Below, in pieces: positions 1 to 7,373 of a stretch of DNA of 53,144 nt. The notes beneath the pieces were generated by a model. It made no database searches and was not told the DNA's origin. It saw only the letters and a program-made list of their open reading frames with translations. Numbering within the stretch: position 1 is the stretch's first letter; each line of letters starts with the position of its first letter. The position numbers and the translations under genes were made by a program. Origin of the DNA: Terriglobia bacterium (GTDB lineage Bacteria > Acidobacteriota > Terriglobia > Terriglobales > Acidobacteriaceae); contig JAIQFZ010000014.1 in the NCBI GenBank assembly GCA_020073015.1, forward strand, positions 1 to 53,144. Reading direction: 5' to 3'.

Positions 1-778
1 CGGTCACCATATCCCAGGCCAATGTCACTGGAGCGGCTTTCTCGCTCAGCGGACTGACGTTGCCAACTACGCTATCCTCGAACCAGAGCGTGACGTTCAC
101 GGTCACCTTTACCCCAACCAGCGCAGGCTCGGCCAGCGGGACGGTGTCGATTGTCTCGAACGCATCCAATTCCCCGCTCTCCATCGGCCTCTCCGGCACC
201 GGCACAACTCCGGGGCAGTTAGCGGTTTCTCCGGCATCATTGAGTTTTGGGAACGTGGTCGACGGATCGAGTTCTTCGCTCAGCGGAACCCTGAACGCCA
301 CCGGCGCATCGGTCACGATTTCCTCGGCCGGCATCACGAACAGCGAATTCGTGCTGTCGGGAATCACGTTGCCTGTGACTCTCGCGGCGGGTTCGTCGGC
401 TCCCTTCACGGTCACCTTCACGCCGCAGTCGAGCGGAACGGCTTCGGGGACCCTGTCTTTTACCTGTCTTTTACGAGCAACGCGACGAACTCTCCGGCAG
501 TCCAGTCCCTGACCGGGACGGGCACGGCTCCGTCACCACATTCCGTCGACCTGACGTGGAATAGTTCGACTAATGCCGTCGGCTATAACGTCTATCGCGG
601 TAGCGTATCGGGCGGTCCATACTCGATGATCAACACTTCCCTGGATGCTTCGACCGCGTTCACCGATAACAGTGTTACTGCGGGTCAAACCTACTACTAC
701 GTAGTTACCGCGGTGGATGCCAGTTCGAACGAGAGCGGCTACTCGAATGAGACCTCGGCGGTGATCCCAACCCCTTAG
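1..778 (+). pseudogene. choice-of-anchor D / Fn3 surface protein, 5'-truncated by window edge and frameshifted
   Basis: The reading frame is open from base 3 with no start, so the gene begins outside the window. It encodes Ser/Thr/Gly-rich beta-sandwich repeats (SFGNV, FTVTFTP and GLSGTGT motifs, typical of choice-of-anchor D / ASPM-SPD-2-Hydin domains). After position 474 the frame shifts and stops at 512. The matching continuation is in the next frame and runs to the TAG at 776-778, giving a C-terminal Fn3 module (VGYNVYRGSVSGGPY, TYYYVVTAVD) that ends in VIPTP. Deleting one copy of an 11-bp tandem repeat at 453-474 restores a single frame colinear with the intact paralogue at 5232-6215, which also ends in VIPTP. 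It is called a pseudogene on this basis; a sequencing or assembly error, or a slippage-switchable gene, remain possible. Confidence 0.8.
453..474 (+). repeat. 11-bp perfect tandem duplication that breaks the reading frame
   Basis: The unit ctgtcttttac occurs twice in direct succession (453-463 and 464-474). Because 11 is not a multiple of 3, the second copy shifts the frame of the surface-protein gene. The intact paralogue has a single unit at the equivalent place (…ALSFSSDAAN…). Removing one unit gives TLSFTSNATNSP. Confidence 0.9.
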
Positions 779-871
779 CGTCGATGACCGCCGTAGCGGT
801 GAGTCTGAAGGCGCTGCGAGGTCTCCGCTTTAACGTTGCATTTCCTTGCAACAGTTGCAAAATCTATCATC

Positions 872-908
872 TTGACAGCCACTTACAGAGAGCAAAGAAT
901 GTAAGTGG
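872..908 (+). promoter_or_regulatory. candidate promoter with an overlapping 8-bp inverted repeat upstream of the exosortase substrate
   Basis: TTGACA (872-877) is followed after 17 bp by AAGAAT (895-900), a plausible -35/-10 pair. A perfect dyad CCACTTAC (879-886) / GTAAGTGG (901-908) with a 14-bp gap covers the spacer and the -10 region. A protein bound there would compete with RNA polymerase. The substrate start codon lies about 95 bp downstream. The function is inferred from sequence alone. Confidence 0.4.
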
Positions 909-1000
909 CGCAACGGATTCTTTTTCGGAACTGTCGAATGCGGACTCCCCTCGCGCGGCAGCTTTTCTCCGTTGTGTCGTAGTTGAAGGGAGTCGTCTTA

Positions 1001-1216
1001 ATGAGAATGATCAATCGAAAATGGTGGCTGACCACGGTGGCACTCTTGCTCATGGTGCCCGCCGCTTTCGCCACCCTCCCAAAGCACAAGCCGAAACCCA
1101 GAAATTGGAATGTGCCGGAGGGCGGGTCTGCTCTGGTTTACGTGGTGGGAGCGGGCATCACATGTTTGGGCGCGATGGTTGTGCGGTCTCGAGAAGCAAG
1201 ACCGAAGCAATTGTAA
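1001..1216 (+). CDS. 71-residue predicted exosortase (PEP-CTERM-like) substrate
   Basis: This is a tiny secreted protein. ATG at 1001 is preceded by AAGGGAG (986-992) at 8-nt spacing; an upstream in-frame TTG at 983 is less likely. Residues 1-24 form a classic signal peptide (MRMINRKWW, hydrophobic core, AFA cleavage site). Residues 38-42 are VPEGG, followed by a hydrophobic segment (about 43-61) and a basic tail (RSREARPK). Short motif, membrane helix, positive end is the tripartite layout of exosortase sorting signals. Only about 13 residues (TLPKHKPKPRNWN, Lys/Pro-rich) lie between the predicted signal-peptide site and the sorting motif, so the mature product would be a very short peptide. 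The gene is convergent with an exosortase gene 160 bp away, which supports an enzyme-substrate pair. The substrate role is inferred. Confidence 0.75.
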   Translation: MRMINRKWWLTTVALLLMVPAAFATLPKHKPKPRNWNVPEGGSALVYVVGAGITCLGAMVVRSREARPKQL

Positions 1217-1230
1217 GTTACTAACACAGG

Positions 1231-1278
1231 AAACCGGCCTTGATCCCGAGCAGGCATGCACAGGATCGAGGCCGTTTT
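1231..1278 (+). terminator. long imperfect hairpin followed by TTTT, after the exosortase substrate
   Basis: AAACCGGCCTTGATCC (1231-1246) can pair with GGATCGAGGCCGTTTT (1263-1278) around a 16-nt loop, with a few mismatches. The 3' side ends in TTTTGCTT. It lies 14 bp after the substrate stop codon and fits an intrinsic terminator. Confidence 0.55.
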
Positions 1279-1378
1279 GCTTCTGTCGTGGGTCAGGGCT
1301 GCCACTCCTCTCTTCGCCTACGATGCTGCCGGCGGTCAAAGCAGGCGCAGTCACGGGTTTGGTGATCGCAATCGCAGA

Positions 1379-2230
1379 CTACGAAGGCCCTTCACTTTTT
1401 CGCAGAATCCAAATGAACACGATCACGATCGCCACCGCAATCGCAAGAAACACGAACCCGCCGTGGTGATGGAGGTTTCCGTCCAGGAACCCCGGATCGA
1501 CCCGAGTTCCAAGTTCTGCGATCACGAAAATACGGAGACCATTCTTGGCGACCGACAGCGGAATTGCCGCCGCGATGACTATGCCCTTCCGCCACCAGGA
1601 GCGCAGGAAAAGATGCGCCAGGACCATGGTCATCACGATCAACACTAAGCTGGATCGGATGCTGCTGCACTCGCGTGCCACTTCGATAGTCAGCCCTGGG
1701 ATGTCCAGAACGGTCCTATCCTGAGTCACCGGAACTCCGGCCATACGGAACAAGATTCGCGCTGAGACTGCAGACTCGTTTTGCAGGAACAGAATGATCC
1801 AGTTCAGCACAGCCCCTGGAATCGGAACCATCCAGAACAGGAAGCCGAGCGGAAAAAGAAATGACCGGAGCGCTCGCACGCCGAAACAGAAGACGACGCT
1901 GGCGATCCACCACGCGACGAGCGCAAACATACTCAACGACAGCCGGAGATCGTCGGCCATACCCGGCGCGCCCCATTTCGCAAAGCCAGCGATCAACAGA
2001 GCCCCTGCCAGCACAAGTGAACCCGCGTTAGCGTTTGATTCAGAACCCTGCGGGTGCATCCTCCATTGCAGGTAAATCAGCGCAAAGCTCAAGGGCGCAA
2101 CCAGGAGGATATGCGTGTATGCCTCGTTGCCTAGTGCGAGCCGAAACGTGACCACCAGAGCATGCCACCAGACAACAATCGACACACCGCACAAGAACGT
2201 GAAAGCGATGAATTGCGTGCGTTTGGTCAT
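1379..2230 (-). CDS. exosortase (transpeptidase for VPEGG-tagged proteins)
   Basis: This is a polytopic inner-membrane cysteine transpeptidase of 283 residues with about eight hydrophobic segments. The family signature is complete: ARECSSIRSS with the nucleophile Cys188, NGLRI with Arg233, and HHHGG with His254-256 in the last membrane region. Exosortases cleave C-terminal sorting signals of secreted proteins and are usually linked to extracellular polysaccharide loci. Here the predicted substrate (1001-1216) is convergent, and dTDP-rhamnose genes start 190 bp away on the other strand. The length and the VPEGG partner resemble acidobacterial exosortases; the subfamily (for example XrtJ) cannot be assigned by eye. 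ATG at 2230 is the obvious start. Confidence 0.9.
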   Translation of the reverse strand: MTKRTQFIAFTFLCGVSIVVWWHALVVTFRLALGNEAYTHILLVAPLSFALIYLQWRMHPQGSESNANAGSLVLAGALLIAGFAKWGAPGMADDLRLSLSMFALVAWWIASVVFCFGVRALRSFLFPLGFLFWMVPIPGAVLNWIILFLQNESAVSARILFRMAGVPVTQDRTVLDIPGLTIEVARECSSIRSSLVLIVMTMVLAHLFLRSWWRKGIVIAAAIPLSVAKNGLRIFVIAELGTRVDPGFLDGNLHHHGGFVFLAIAVAIVIVFIWILRKSEGPS

Positions 2231-2419
2231 TGAAGATCGGTGAGCCTGGTGTCGAGCTCACCCCTTGGCTACCCTGACCGGCCCAAATACATTCCTGAAG
2301 CCTTGGTCAGAGCAGTTCTAGTAGAATCGTACTGAAGTCTCACGTCTCACACTTGCGAAAACGACACATTTTACTCACCGAAGTTTTGCCATCCTTCCCT
2401 ACCGGCGAGGCCATCTAAC

Positions 2420-3487
2420 ATGCAGAACCTGATTCTGGTGACCGGGGGCGCCGGCTTCATCGGGTCAAACTTCGTTTTGCAGTGGCTCGCGCACGAATCG
2501 GCGCGCGTCGTTAATCTCGACAAACTCACTTATGCCGGGAATCCGCGCAACCTTGAATCGGTCGCCGAACATCCCGGATACAGGTTTCAGCAGGGCGACA
2601 TCGTGGACCGCGAACTGGTGGCCCGCTTGCTCCAAAGCGAGCGCCCTCGCGCCATCGTTCATTTTGCGGCGGAAAGCCATGTGGACCGGTCCATTCATGG
2701 ACCGGACGACTTTGTCCGCACCAATGTAAACGGAACGTTCAGCTTGCTGGAAGAGGCGCGCGCATACTGGTCTGCCCTCCCGGAGGCTGACCGGCGGGAT
2801 TTTCGCTTTTTGCATGTGTCGACCGATGAGGTCTATGGCTCGCTTGGCCCGAACGACCCGGCGTTCACCGAGACTACGCCTTACGCGCCCAACAGTCCGT
2901 ACTCGGCCTCGAAGGCTGCTTCCGACCATCTCGTCCGCGCCTATCATCACACTTATGGACTGCCGACGGTCACGACGAACTGCTCGAACAACTATGGGCC
3001 GTATCAGTTTCCGGAAAAGCTGATTCCGTTGATGATCCTGAATGCATGCGGCGGGAAGCCCCTCCCGGTTTACGGCGACGGGCAGAACGTGCGCGACTGG
3101 CTGTACGTGGAAGACCACTGCAGCGCGATTCGCACCGTGCTCGCGCAAGGGCGGGCGGGCGAAACCTATAACATTGGCGGTTGCAACGAAAAAAAGAACA
3201 TGGAGATCGTAACCACGATTTGCGAGCTTTTGGATGAGTTGCGGCCGGGAGACCCGGTAATTCCGCATCGGAAACTGGTGTCTTTTGTGAAGGACCGTCC
3301 AGGGCACGATCGTCGCTATGCGATGGACGCAAGTAAAATCGAACGCGAACTGAACTGGCGGCCAAAGGAGACCTTTGAGACCGGAATCCGCAAGACGGTC
3401 GTCTGGTACCTGCAGCATGAGGACTGGGTGCGCGACGTCACCAGCGGCAGCTACCGGCAGTGGATCGCGAAACATTACTCCGTCTGA
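2420..3487 (+). CDS. rfbB: dTDP-glucose 4,6-dehydratase
   Basis: Cytoplasmic extended-SDR enzyme that converts dTDP-glucose to dTDP-4-keto-6-deoxyglucose, the second step of dTDP-rhamnose synthesis. The N-terminal TGGAGFIGS binds [12 protein letters not shown] carries the catalytic Asp-Glu pair, and YSASK holds the Tyr/Lys couple. At 355 residues it has the normal family length. ATG at 2420 follows GGCGAGG at 2403-2409. It is first of three consecutive rhamnose genes with short gaps (18 and 38 bp to the next starts), so they are very likely co-transcribed. The product would feed cell-surface polysaccharide made near the exosortase. Confidence 0.97.
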   Translation: MQNLILVTGGAGFIGSNFVLQWLAHESARVVNLDKLTYAGNPRNLESVAEHPGYRFQQGDIVDRELVARLLQSERPRAIVHFAAESHVDRSIHGPDDFVRTNVNGTFSLLEEARAYWSALPEADRRDFRFLHVSTDEVYGSLGPNDPAFTETTPYAPNSPYSASKAASDHLVRAYHHTYGLPTVTTNCSNNYGPYQFPEKLIPLMILNACGGKPLPVYGDGQNVRDWLYVEDHCSAIRTVLAQGRAGETYNIGGCNEKKNMEIVTTICELLDELRPGDPVIPHRKLVSFVKDRPGHDRRYAMDASKIERELNWRPKETFETGIRKTVVWYLQHEDWVRDVTSGSYRQWIAKHYSV

Positions 3488-3505
3488 GCAAACAACGACT
3501 TCAAC

Positions 3506-4405
3506 ATGACGACTTCATCGCAGCCAAACTATAAGGGCATCATTCTGGCCGGCGGTTCCGGCACGCGGCTGTATCCCGTGACCCATGCAGTCTGCAAGAG
3601 CCTGCTGCCGGTCTACGACAAGCCGATGGTCTACTACCCGCTCTCGATCCTGATGCTGGCCGGCATTCGTGACATCCTGCTGATTTCGACTCCCGACGAC
3701 CTACCCCGATTCCAACACCTGCTCGACGATGGCAGCCGCTACGGAATTCGCATCCAGTACGCGGCCCAGCCCAAGCCTGAAGGGATCGCGCAAGCATTTC
3801 TGATCGGAAAAGAGTTCATCGGCGCAAGTTGTTGCTCGCTAGTGCTGGGCGACAATATCTTTTACGGGCACGACCTCGCAAAGGACGTGCGGGATGCGAC
3901 GCAGAAATCGAGTGGGGCGCGCGTATTCGCCTACCCGGTGCAGGACCCGGAGCGTTACGGAGTAGTGGAATTCGATCAGGATGGGAAGGCCCTCAGCATT
4001 GAAGAAAAGCCCAAGCAGCCGAAGTCGCGCTACGCAGTTACGGGACTTTACTTCTACGACCATCAGGTCGCAGAGATCGCGGCCAAGCTGCAGCCATCCG
4101 CGCGCGGAGAACTGGAGATCACCGATGTGAACCGCGAGTATCTGCGCCGCGGCCAACTGGATGTGTGCGTGATGGGGCGGGGCATGGCATGGCTGGATAC
4201 CGGTACGCACGAAGCCCTGATGGATGCCGCCCTCTTCATCCAGACGCTGGAGAAGCGGCAGGGCCTGATGGTAGCCTGCCCGGAAGAGATTGCCTATCGC
4301 TCCGGCTACATCTCGGCGCAGCAATTGGAAGCGATCGCTCAGCCGATGCGGAACAACTCGTACGGAGCGTACTTGCTGCAGCTATTGAAAGAGCATGTGT
4401 TCTAG
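3506..4405 (+). CDS. rfbA: glucose-1-phosphate thymidylyltransferase
   Basis: Makes dTDP-glucose from glucose-1-phosphate and dTTP, the first step of dTDP-rhamnose synthesis. The nucleotidyltransferase signature [11 protein letters not shown] is at the N-terminus (about residues 16-26), followed by [24 protein letters not shown] and EEKPKQPKS, as in the short RmlA class. The length of 299 residues matches the family. It lies between rfbB and rfbC in the same direction. Confidence 0.97.
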   Translation: MTTSSQPNYKGIILAGGSGTRLYPVTHAVCKSLLPVYDKPMVYYPLSILMLAGIRDILLISTPDDLPRFQHLLDDGSRYGIRIQYAAQPKPEGIAQAFLIGKEFIGASCCSLVLGDNIFYGHDLAKDVRDATQKSSGARVFAYPVQDPERYGVVEFDQDGKALSIEEKPKQPKSRYAVTGLYFYDHQVAEIAAKLQPSARGELEITDVNREYLRRGQLDVCVMGRGMAWLDTGTHEALMDAALFIQTLEKRQGLMVACPEEIAYRSGYISAQQLEAIAQPMRNNSYGAYLLQLLKEHVF

Positions 4406-4443
4406 GGCCGGTTCGTCCTGACTGAATCGCGAGTGCCATCGCA

Positions 4444-4986
4444 ATGAAGAAGACAGAAACCACTCTGCCCGGAGTCCTGATCCTTGAGCCTCGCGTTTTC
4501 GGCGATGATCGGGGATTTTTCCTGGAGAGTTACAACGAGCGTGTCTTCGCAGAGCTCGGCATCCGCGACAGATTCGTCCAGGACAATCATTCCTATTCCA
4601 GCCGGAACGTGGTGCGCGGACTGCACTACCAGATTCAGCAGCCGCAAGGAAAGCTGGTCCGGGTGATCATGGGAGAGATCGTCGATATCGCGGTCGATCT
4701 CCGGCAAAGTTCGGCCACCCTCGGCAAGTGGGAATCCTTCCGGCTATCGGGCGAGAACAAGCGCATGCTGTGGCTGCCCGTCGGGTTTGCACACGGCTTC
4801 TGCGTCGTCTCCGAGACAGCTCATGTCCTGTACAAGACCACCGATTATTATGCCCCGGAGCATGAGCGGACGGTGGCGTGGAACGATCCCGCCCTCCACA
4901 TCGACTGGCAACTCGATGGCGAGCCGATCGTCTCAGCCAAAGACAAACACGGCCAACCCTTTTTGGAATGCGAGAAATTCCGGTAG
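4444..4986 (+). CDS. rfbC: dTDP-4-dehydrorhamnose 3,5-epimerase
   Basis: Cupin-fold epimerase of the dTDP-rhamnose pathway, 180 residues. VVRGLHYQ contains the catalytic His, and LPVGFAHGFCV and KTTDYYAPEHE are family blocks. It is third in the rfbBAC run. The last pathway gene, rfbD (dTDP-4-dehydrorhamnose reductase), is not found after it or elsewhere in the window, so the pathway must be completed from another locus. Confidence 0.96.
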   Translation: MKKTETTLPGVLILEPRVFGDDRGFFLESYNERVFAELGIRDRFVQDNHSYSSRNVVRGLHYQIQQPQGKLVRVIMGEIVDIAVDLRQSSATLGKWESFRLSGENKRMLWLPVGFAHGFCVVSETAHVLYKTTDYYAPEHERTVAWNDPALHIDWQLDGEPIVSAKDKHGQPFLECEKFR

Positions 4987-5231
4987 ATGTCCTCGCTGAA
5001 TCTTCGCAGAAAGCAGTCTGCCCAAACTATTTGTCCCGCGTCCACTTCTCCTAAGTATCTGATCTGCAGTCGGATAGCCTTATCGCTTTGTGTGTTTTCC
5101 GACCCAAGGTACCTTCGGAACCTCGCGAACTCCACTCGATCTGAATAGACTGCGCATATCGAGCCGCGTCGTGGCGGACTCCGAGTCTCGTAAAGCACGC
5201 AAGCACAACTGAATTAAAAGGAATTGGGCCC

Positions 5232-6215
5232 TTGCAGGTTTTTCCATCGTGTCGCCGAGTCTTCCCCGCCCTCTTGATTGCCAGCGGAATCGCGCTGCTT
5301 ACCGGTTGTCAGAGCTTGGCCTCGGGCGGCTCCCAAGGAGGCTCCACCTTGGCCGCGTCCTCGTCCACGCTTTCCTTTGGCAACGTGCAGAAGAATAAGA
5401 GCTCCAACCTTTCGGAGACACTGACCAACACTGGTGGAGCAACGGTGACCATCTCGGAAGCCAACGCCAGTGGCACGGGCTTTTCGGTGAGCGGACTCAG
5501 CTTGCCGATGGCACTCTCCCCAAAACAGAGCGTGACGTTCACCGTGACTTTTTCTCCCACGGCTACAGGATCCACCACCGGGACGCTCGCCGTTGTATCG
5601 ACTGCAGACAACTCGACCCTGAGCATTGCGCTCTCCGGGACCGGTACGGCACAAGGCCAATTGTCGGTCTCACCGGCGAGCCTGAGTTTTGGCAACGTTG
5701 TGGTCGGTGCCAGCGGCTCGCTGAACGGCACACTGGGCGCGACCGGATCATCGGTGACCGTTTCGTCGGCGAGCACCAACAGCAGCGAATTTGTGCTCTC
5801 CGGAATCTCTCTGCCCACAACTCTCGCTGCTGGTCAGACAACATCTTTCACGGTCACGTTCTCACCGGCGACATCCGGCACGGCCTCAGCCGCACTTTCG
5901 TTTTCGAGCGACGCTGCGAATTCGCCGACCGCGCAAGGGTTGACCGGCAAGGGCACAGCCGCGACCCAGCACAGCGTGGCTCTGAGCTGGAATGCCAGTA
6001 CTAGTTCAGGCGTGGTCGGTTACAACATCTATCGTGGCAGCGTGTCGGGCGGACCGTACGCGCGGATCAATTCTGCGCTCGAAGCCGCCACCGCTTACAC
6101 GGACAGCAACGTCAGCGCAGGTCTGACCTATTACTACGTCACGACGGCCGTCGACGGGAGTGCAAACGAGAGTGGCTACTCCAATCAAACCCGGGCCGTG
6201 ATTCCCACTCCGTAA
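5232..6215 (+). CDS. lipoprotein with two choice-of-anchor D repeats and a C-terminal Fn3 domain
   Basis: Residues 1-26 form a lipoprotein signal (hydrophobic stretch then LTGC), so the protein should be lipidated and exported. Two beta-sandwich repeats follow (each with SFGNV and FTVTFSP motifs and ending GLSGTGT/GLTGKGT), then an Fn3 module (VGYNIYRGSVSGGPY, TYYYVTTAVD) ending in VIPTP. It is the intact paralogue of the broken gene at 1-778. The start is the TTG at 5232, 9 nt after AAAGGA (5217-5222); no in-frame ATG precedes the signal peptide. The function is unknown. Such repeats often serve as spacers in surface proteins, and the setting beside rhamnose and exosortase genes suggests an envelope role. 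Confidence 0.85.
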   Translation: MQVFPSCRRVFPALLIASGIALLTGCQSLASGGSQGGSTLAASSSTLSFGNVQKNKSSNLSETLTNTGGATVTISEANASGTGFSVSGLSLPMALSPKQSVTFTVTFSPTATGSTTGTLAVVSTADNSTLSIALSGTGTAQGQLSVSPASLSFGNVVVGASGSLNGTLGATGSSVTVSSASTNSSEFVLSGISLPTTLAAGQTTSFTVTFSPATSGTASAALSFSSDAANSPTAQGLTGKGTAATQHSVALSWNASTSSGVVGYNIYRGSVSGGPYARINSALEAATAYTDSNVSAGLTYYYVTTAVDGSANESGYSNQTRAVIPTP

Positions 6216-6301
6216 ACTCTGCCCACAACCGACCGGGAAGCGCTGCTCGGAACTGAAGACACCCCAGAACAGAGAACCCTTCATTCGGTGGGAACCGCTG
6301 C

Positions 6302-6718
6302 CTAGAGCCCTTTGCGGACCGCGGAGTGGGCCAGGGCATTGGCCTCGGTGTTGTTCTCACGAGGGACGTGGGAGATCGAAAAATCGAGGAACTGAGCCAA
6401 TTTTCGGCAGGTCCAGTTCAGGGAATAGAGACGCGGGCTGCGGCAGGTGTAATCGCCCAGCATCTGCTTGACCACGACTTCGGAGTCTGAAAACACGTGG
6501 AGCGCTCTGGCTCTGAGTCCGACAGCACACTGCAAAGCCTCGAGCAGAGCGACGTACTCGGCAACATTGTTGTCGTGATGTCCAATCCACTTCGCGATTC
6601 TGATTGGGCCGTCTTGGGAGCCGTCGATCACGACTCCAATACCGGATGGTCCCGGATTCCCCAGAGATCCGCCGTCAACATAGGCAACTAGATCTGTCAT
6701 TGTGTCCGCTGTCATCAC
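6302..6718 (-). CDS. ribonuclease HI-family protein
   Basis: A 138-residue RNase H fold protein of the short archaeal/Gram-positive type. The first carboxylate is in YVDGGSLGNPGPSG (Asp15), the second in NNVAEY (Glu54), the third in VFSDSE (Asp78). At the fourth site, where this group usually has EADALA, the sequence is EANALA (Asn127 in place of Asp). Known members cleave the RNA strand of RNA:DNA hybrids. Two later Met codons are possible starts; one gives MTDLVAYVDG from 6700. It stands alone between a lipoprotein gene and a long non-coding gap. Confidence 0.85.
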   Translation of the reverse strand: MMTADTMTDLVAYVDGGSLGNPGPSGIGVVIDGSQDGPIRIAKWIGHHDNNVAEYVALLEALQCAVGLRARALHVFSDSEVVVKQMLGDYTCRSPRLYSLNWTCRKLAQFLDFSISHVPRENNTEANALAHSAVRKGL

Positions 6719-6941
6719 TATGGGCGACGAAGGATTGTGGCGTCAAGATTCTTCCTTGGTTCGTCGTCATTATTCGGCCTTGGTCGGTCACGGCCCTCAA
6801 CGGTCTTGGGGTCCCTGTGAATGATTCTGTGGAAAACAGGGACCATCGACTTCTTGCTATTCAACAAACGTTAACAATTCAAGGAGTTGCAGTTCTCAAA
6901 TTCCAGATCTTTGCAAAGGCACATTGCACCGAAAAATGGCA

Positions 6942-6970
6942 TTGACACTTTTGCAGCAAGTGTTTACTTT
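6942..6970 (+). promoter_or_regulatory. candidate sigma-70 type promoter in front of the structured RNA region
   Basis: TTGACA (6942-6947), 17-bp spacer, TACTTT (6965-6970). The -35 matches consensus perfectly and the spacing is ideal. No plus-strand coding frame follows, so any transcript would be non-coding. Confidence 0.4.
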
Positions 6971-6976
6971 GGCTTC

Positions 6977-7205
6977 CGTCGACGGCTGAAAGGGTTGGCT
7001 TAAATAAAATTTTGCCAGTCCGAAGTAGGCTGAGTGATTAGCCCGGCGGGGTGACCCGAAGGGCAGCCAAACCTGAAAAAACCGACTGCTCTGCGAGGAG
7101 GAGTTGGGGTTTGGGACTGCGAAAGCAGTGATCGCATCAAGGGCTGTGACGGTGCATGCCTCCACGCCGTGGGCTCCCTCGCAGGAGCTGGCGGCTAGAG
7201 CATAA
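6977..7205 (+). ncRNA. candidate structured non-coding RNA, family unknown
   Basis: This sits inside a 655-bp stretch (6719-7373) with no convincing gene on either strand. Nested pairings by eye are CCAAACC (7067-7073) with GGTTTGG (7108-7114), continued by CCGACT (7082-7087) with AGTTGG (7102-7107); ACTGC-GAAA-GCAGT (7116-7129), a GNRA-type tetraloop hairpin; GCTCC-CTCGCA-GGAGC (7173-7188); and GCCC/GGGC (7041-7044/7061-7064) enclosing GGG/CCC. A good promoter lies just upstream. The sequence does not fit tmRNA, RNase P, 6S, SRP, TPP, cobalamin, SAM or c-di-GMP-I patterns that I know. The strand is inferred from the promoter; the pairings could also form on the minus strand, upstream of the RNase H gene. 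The ends are approximate. Confidence 0.4.
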
Positions 7206-7373
7206 CCAATGTCACAGCCTTTACCTTTTCTGCTTTCCGTCTCTCCGGCATCGCTCCGCGCGCCTCGCAGTTTCCAACCGAATTCCTCAATTCCCAAGTA
7301 TCGGACGCTCCCAACATTGCTTTAGCTGCTAACGCTGAAGGAACCCTCAACTGAACTCGCGCCTTTGGCTGAC

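Noticed and set aside
2465-3475. 336-codon open frame on the minus strand opposite rfbB
   Set aside because: It lies entirely antisense to a gene with clear motifs, has no domain signature, and is explained by GC-rich codon use keeping the opposite strand open.
7041-7140. c-di-GMP-I, cobalamin or SAM riboswitch
   Set aside because: Some short words look similar (gggcagccaaacc), but the conserved cores of these classes are missing and no plus-strand gene follows.
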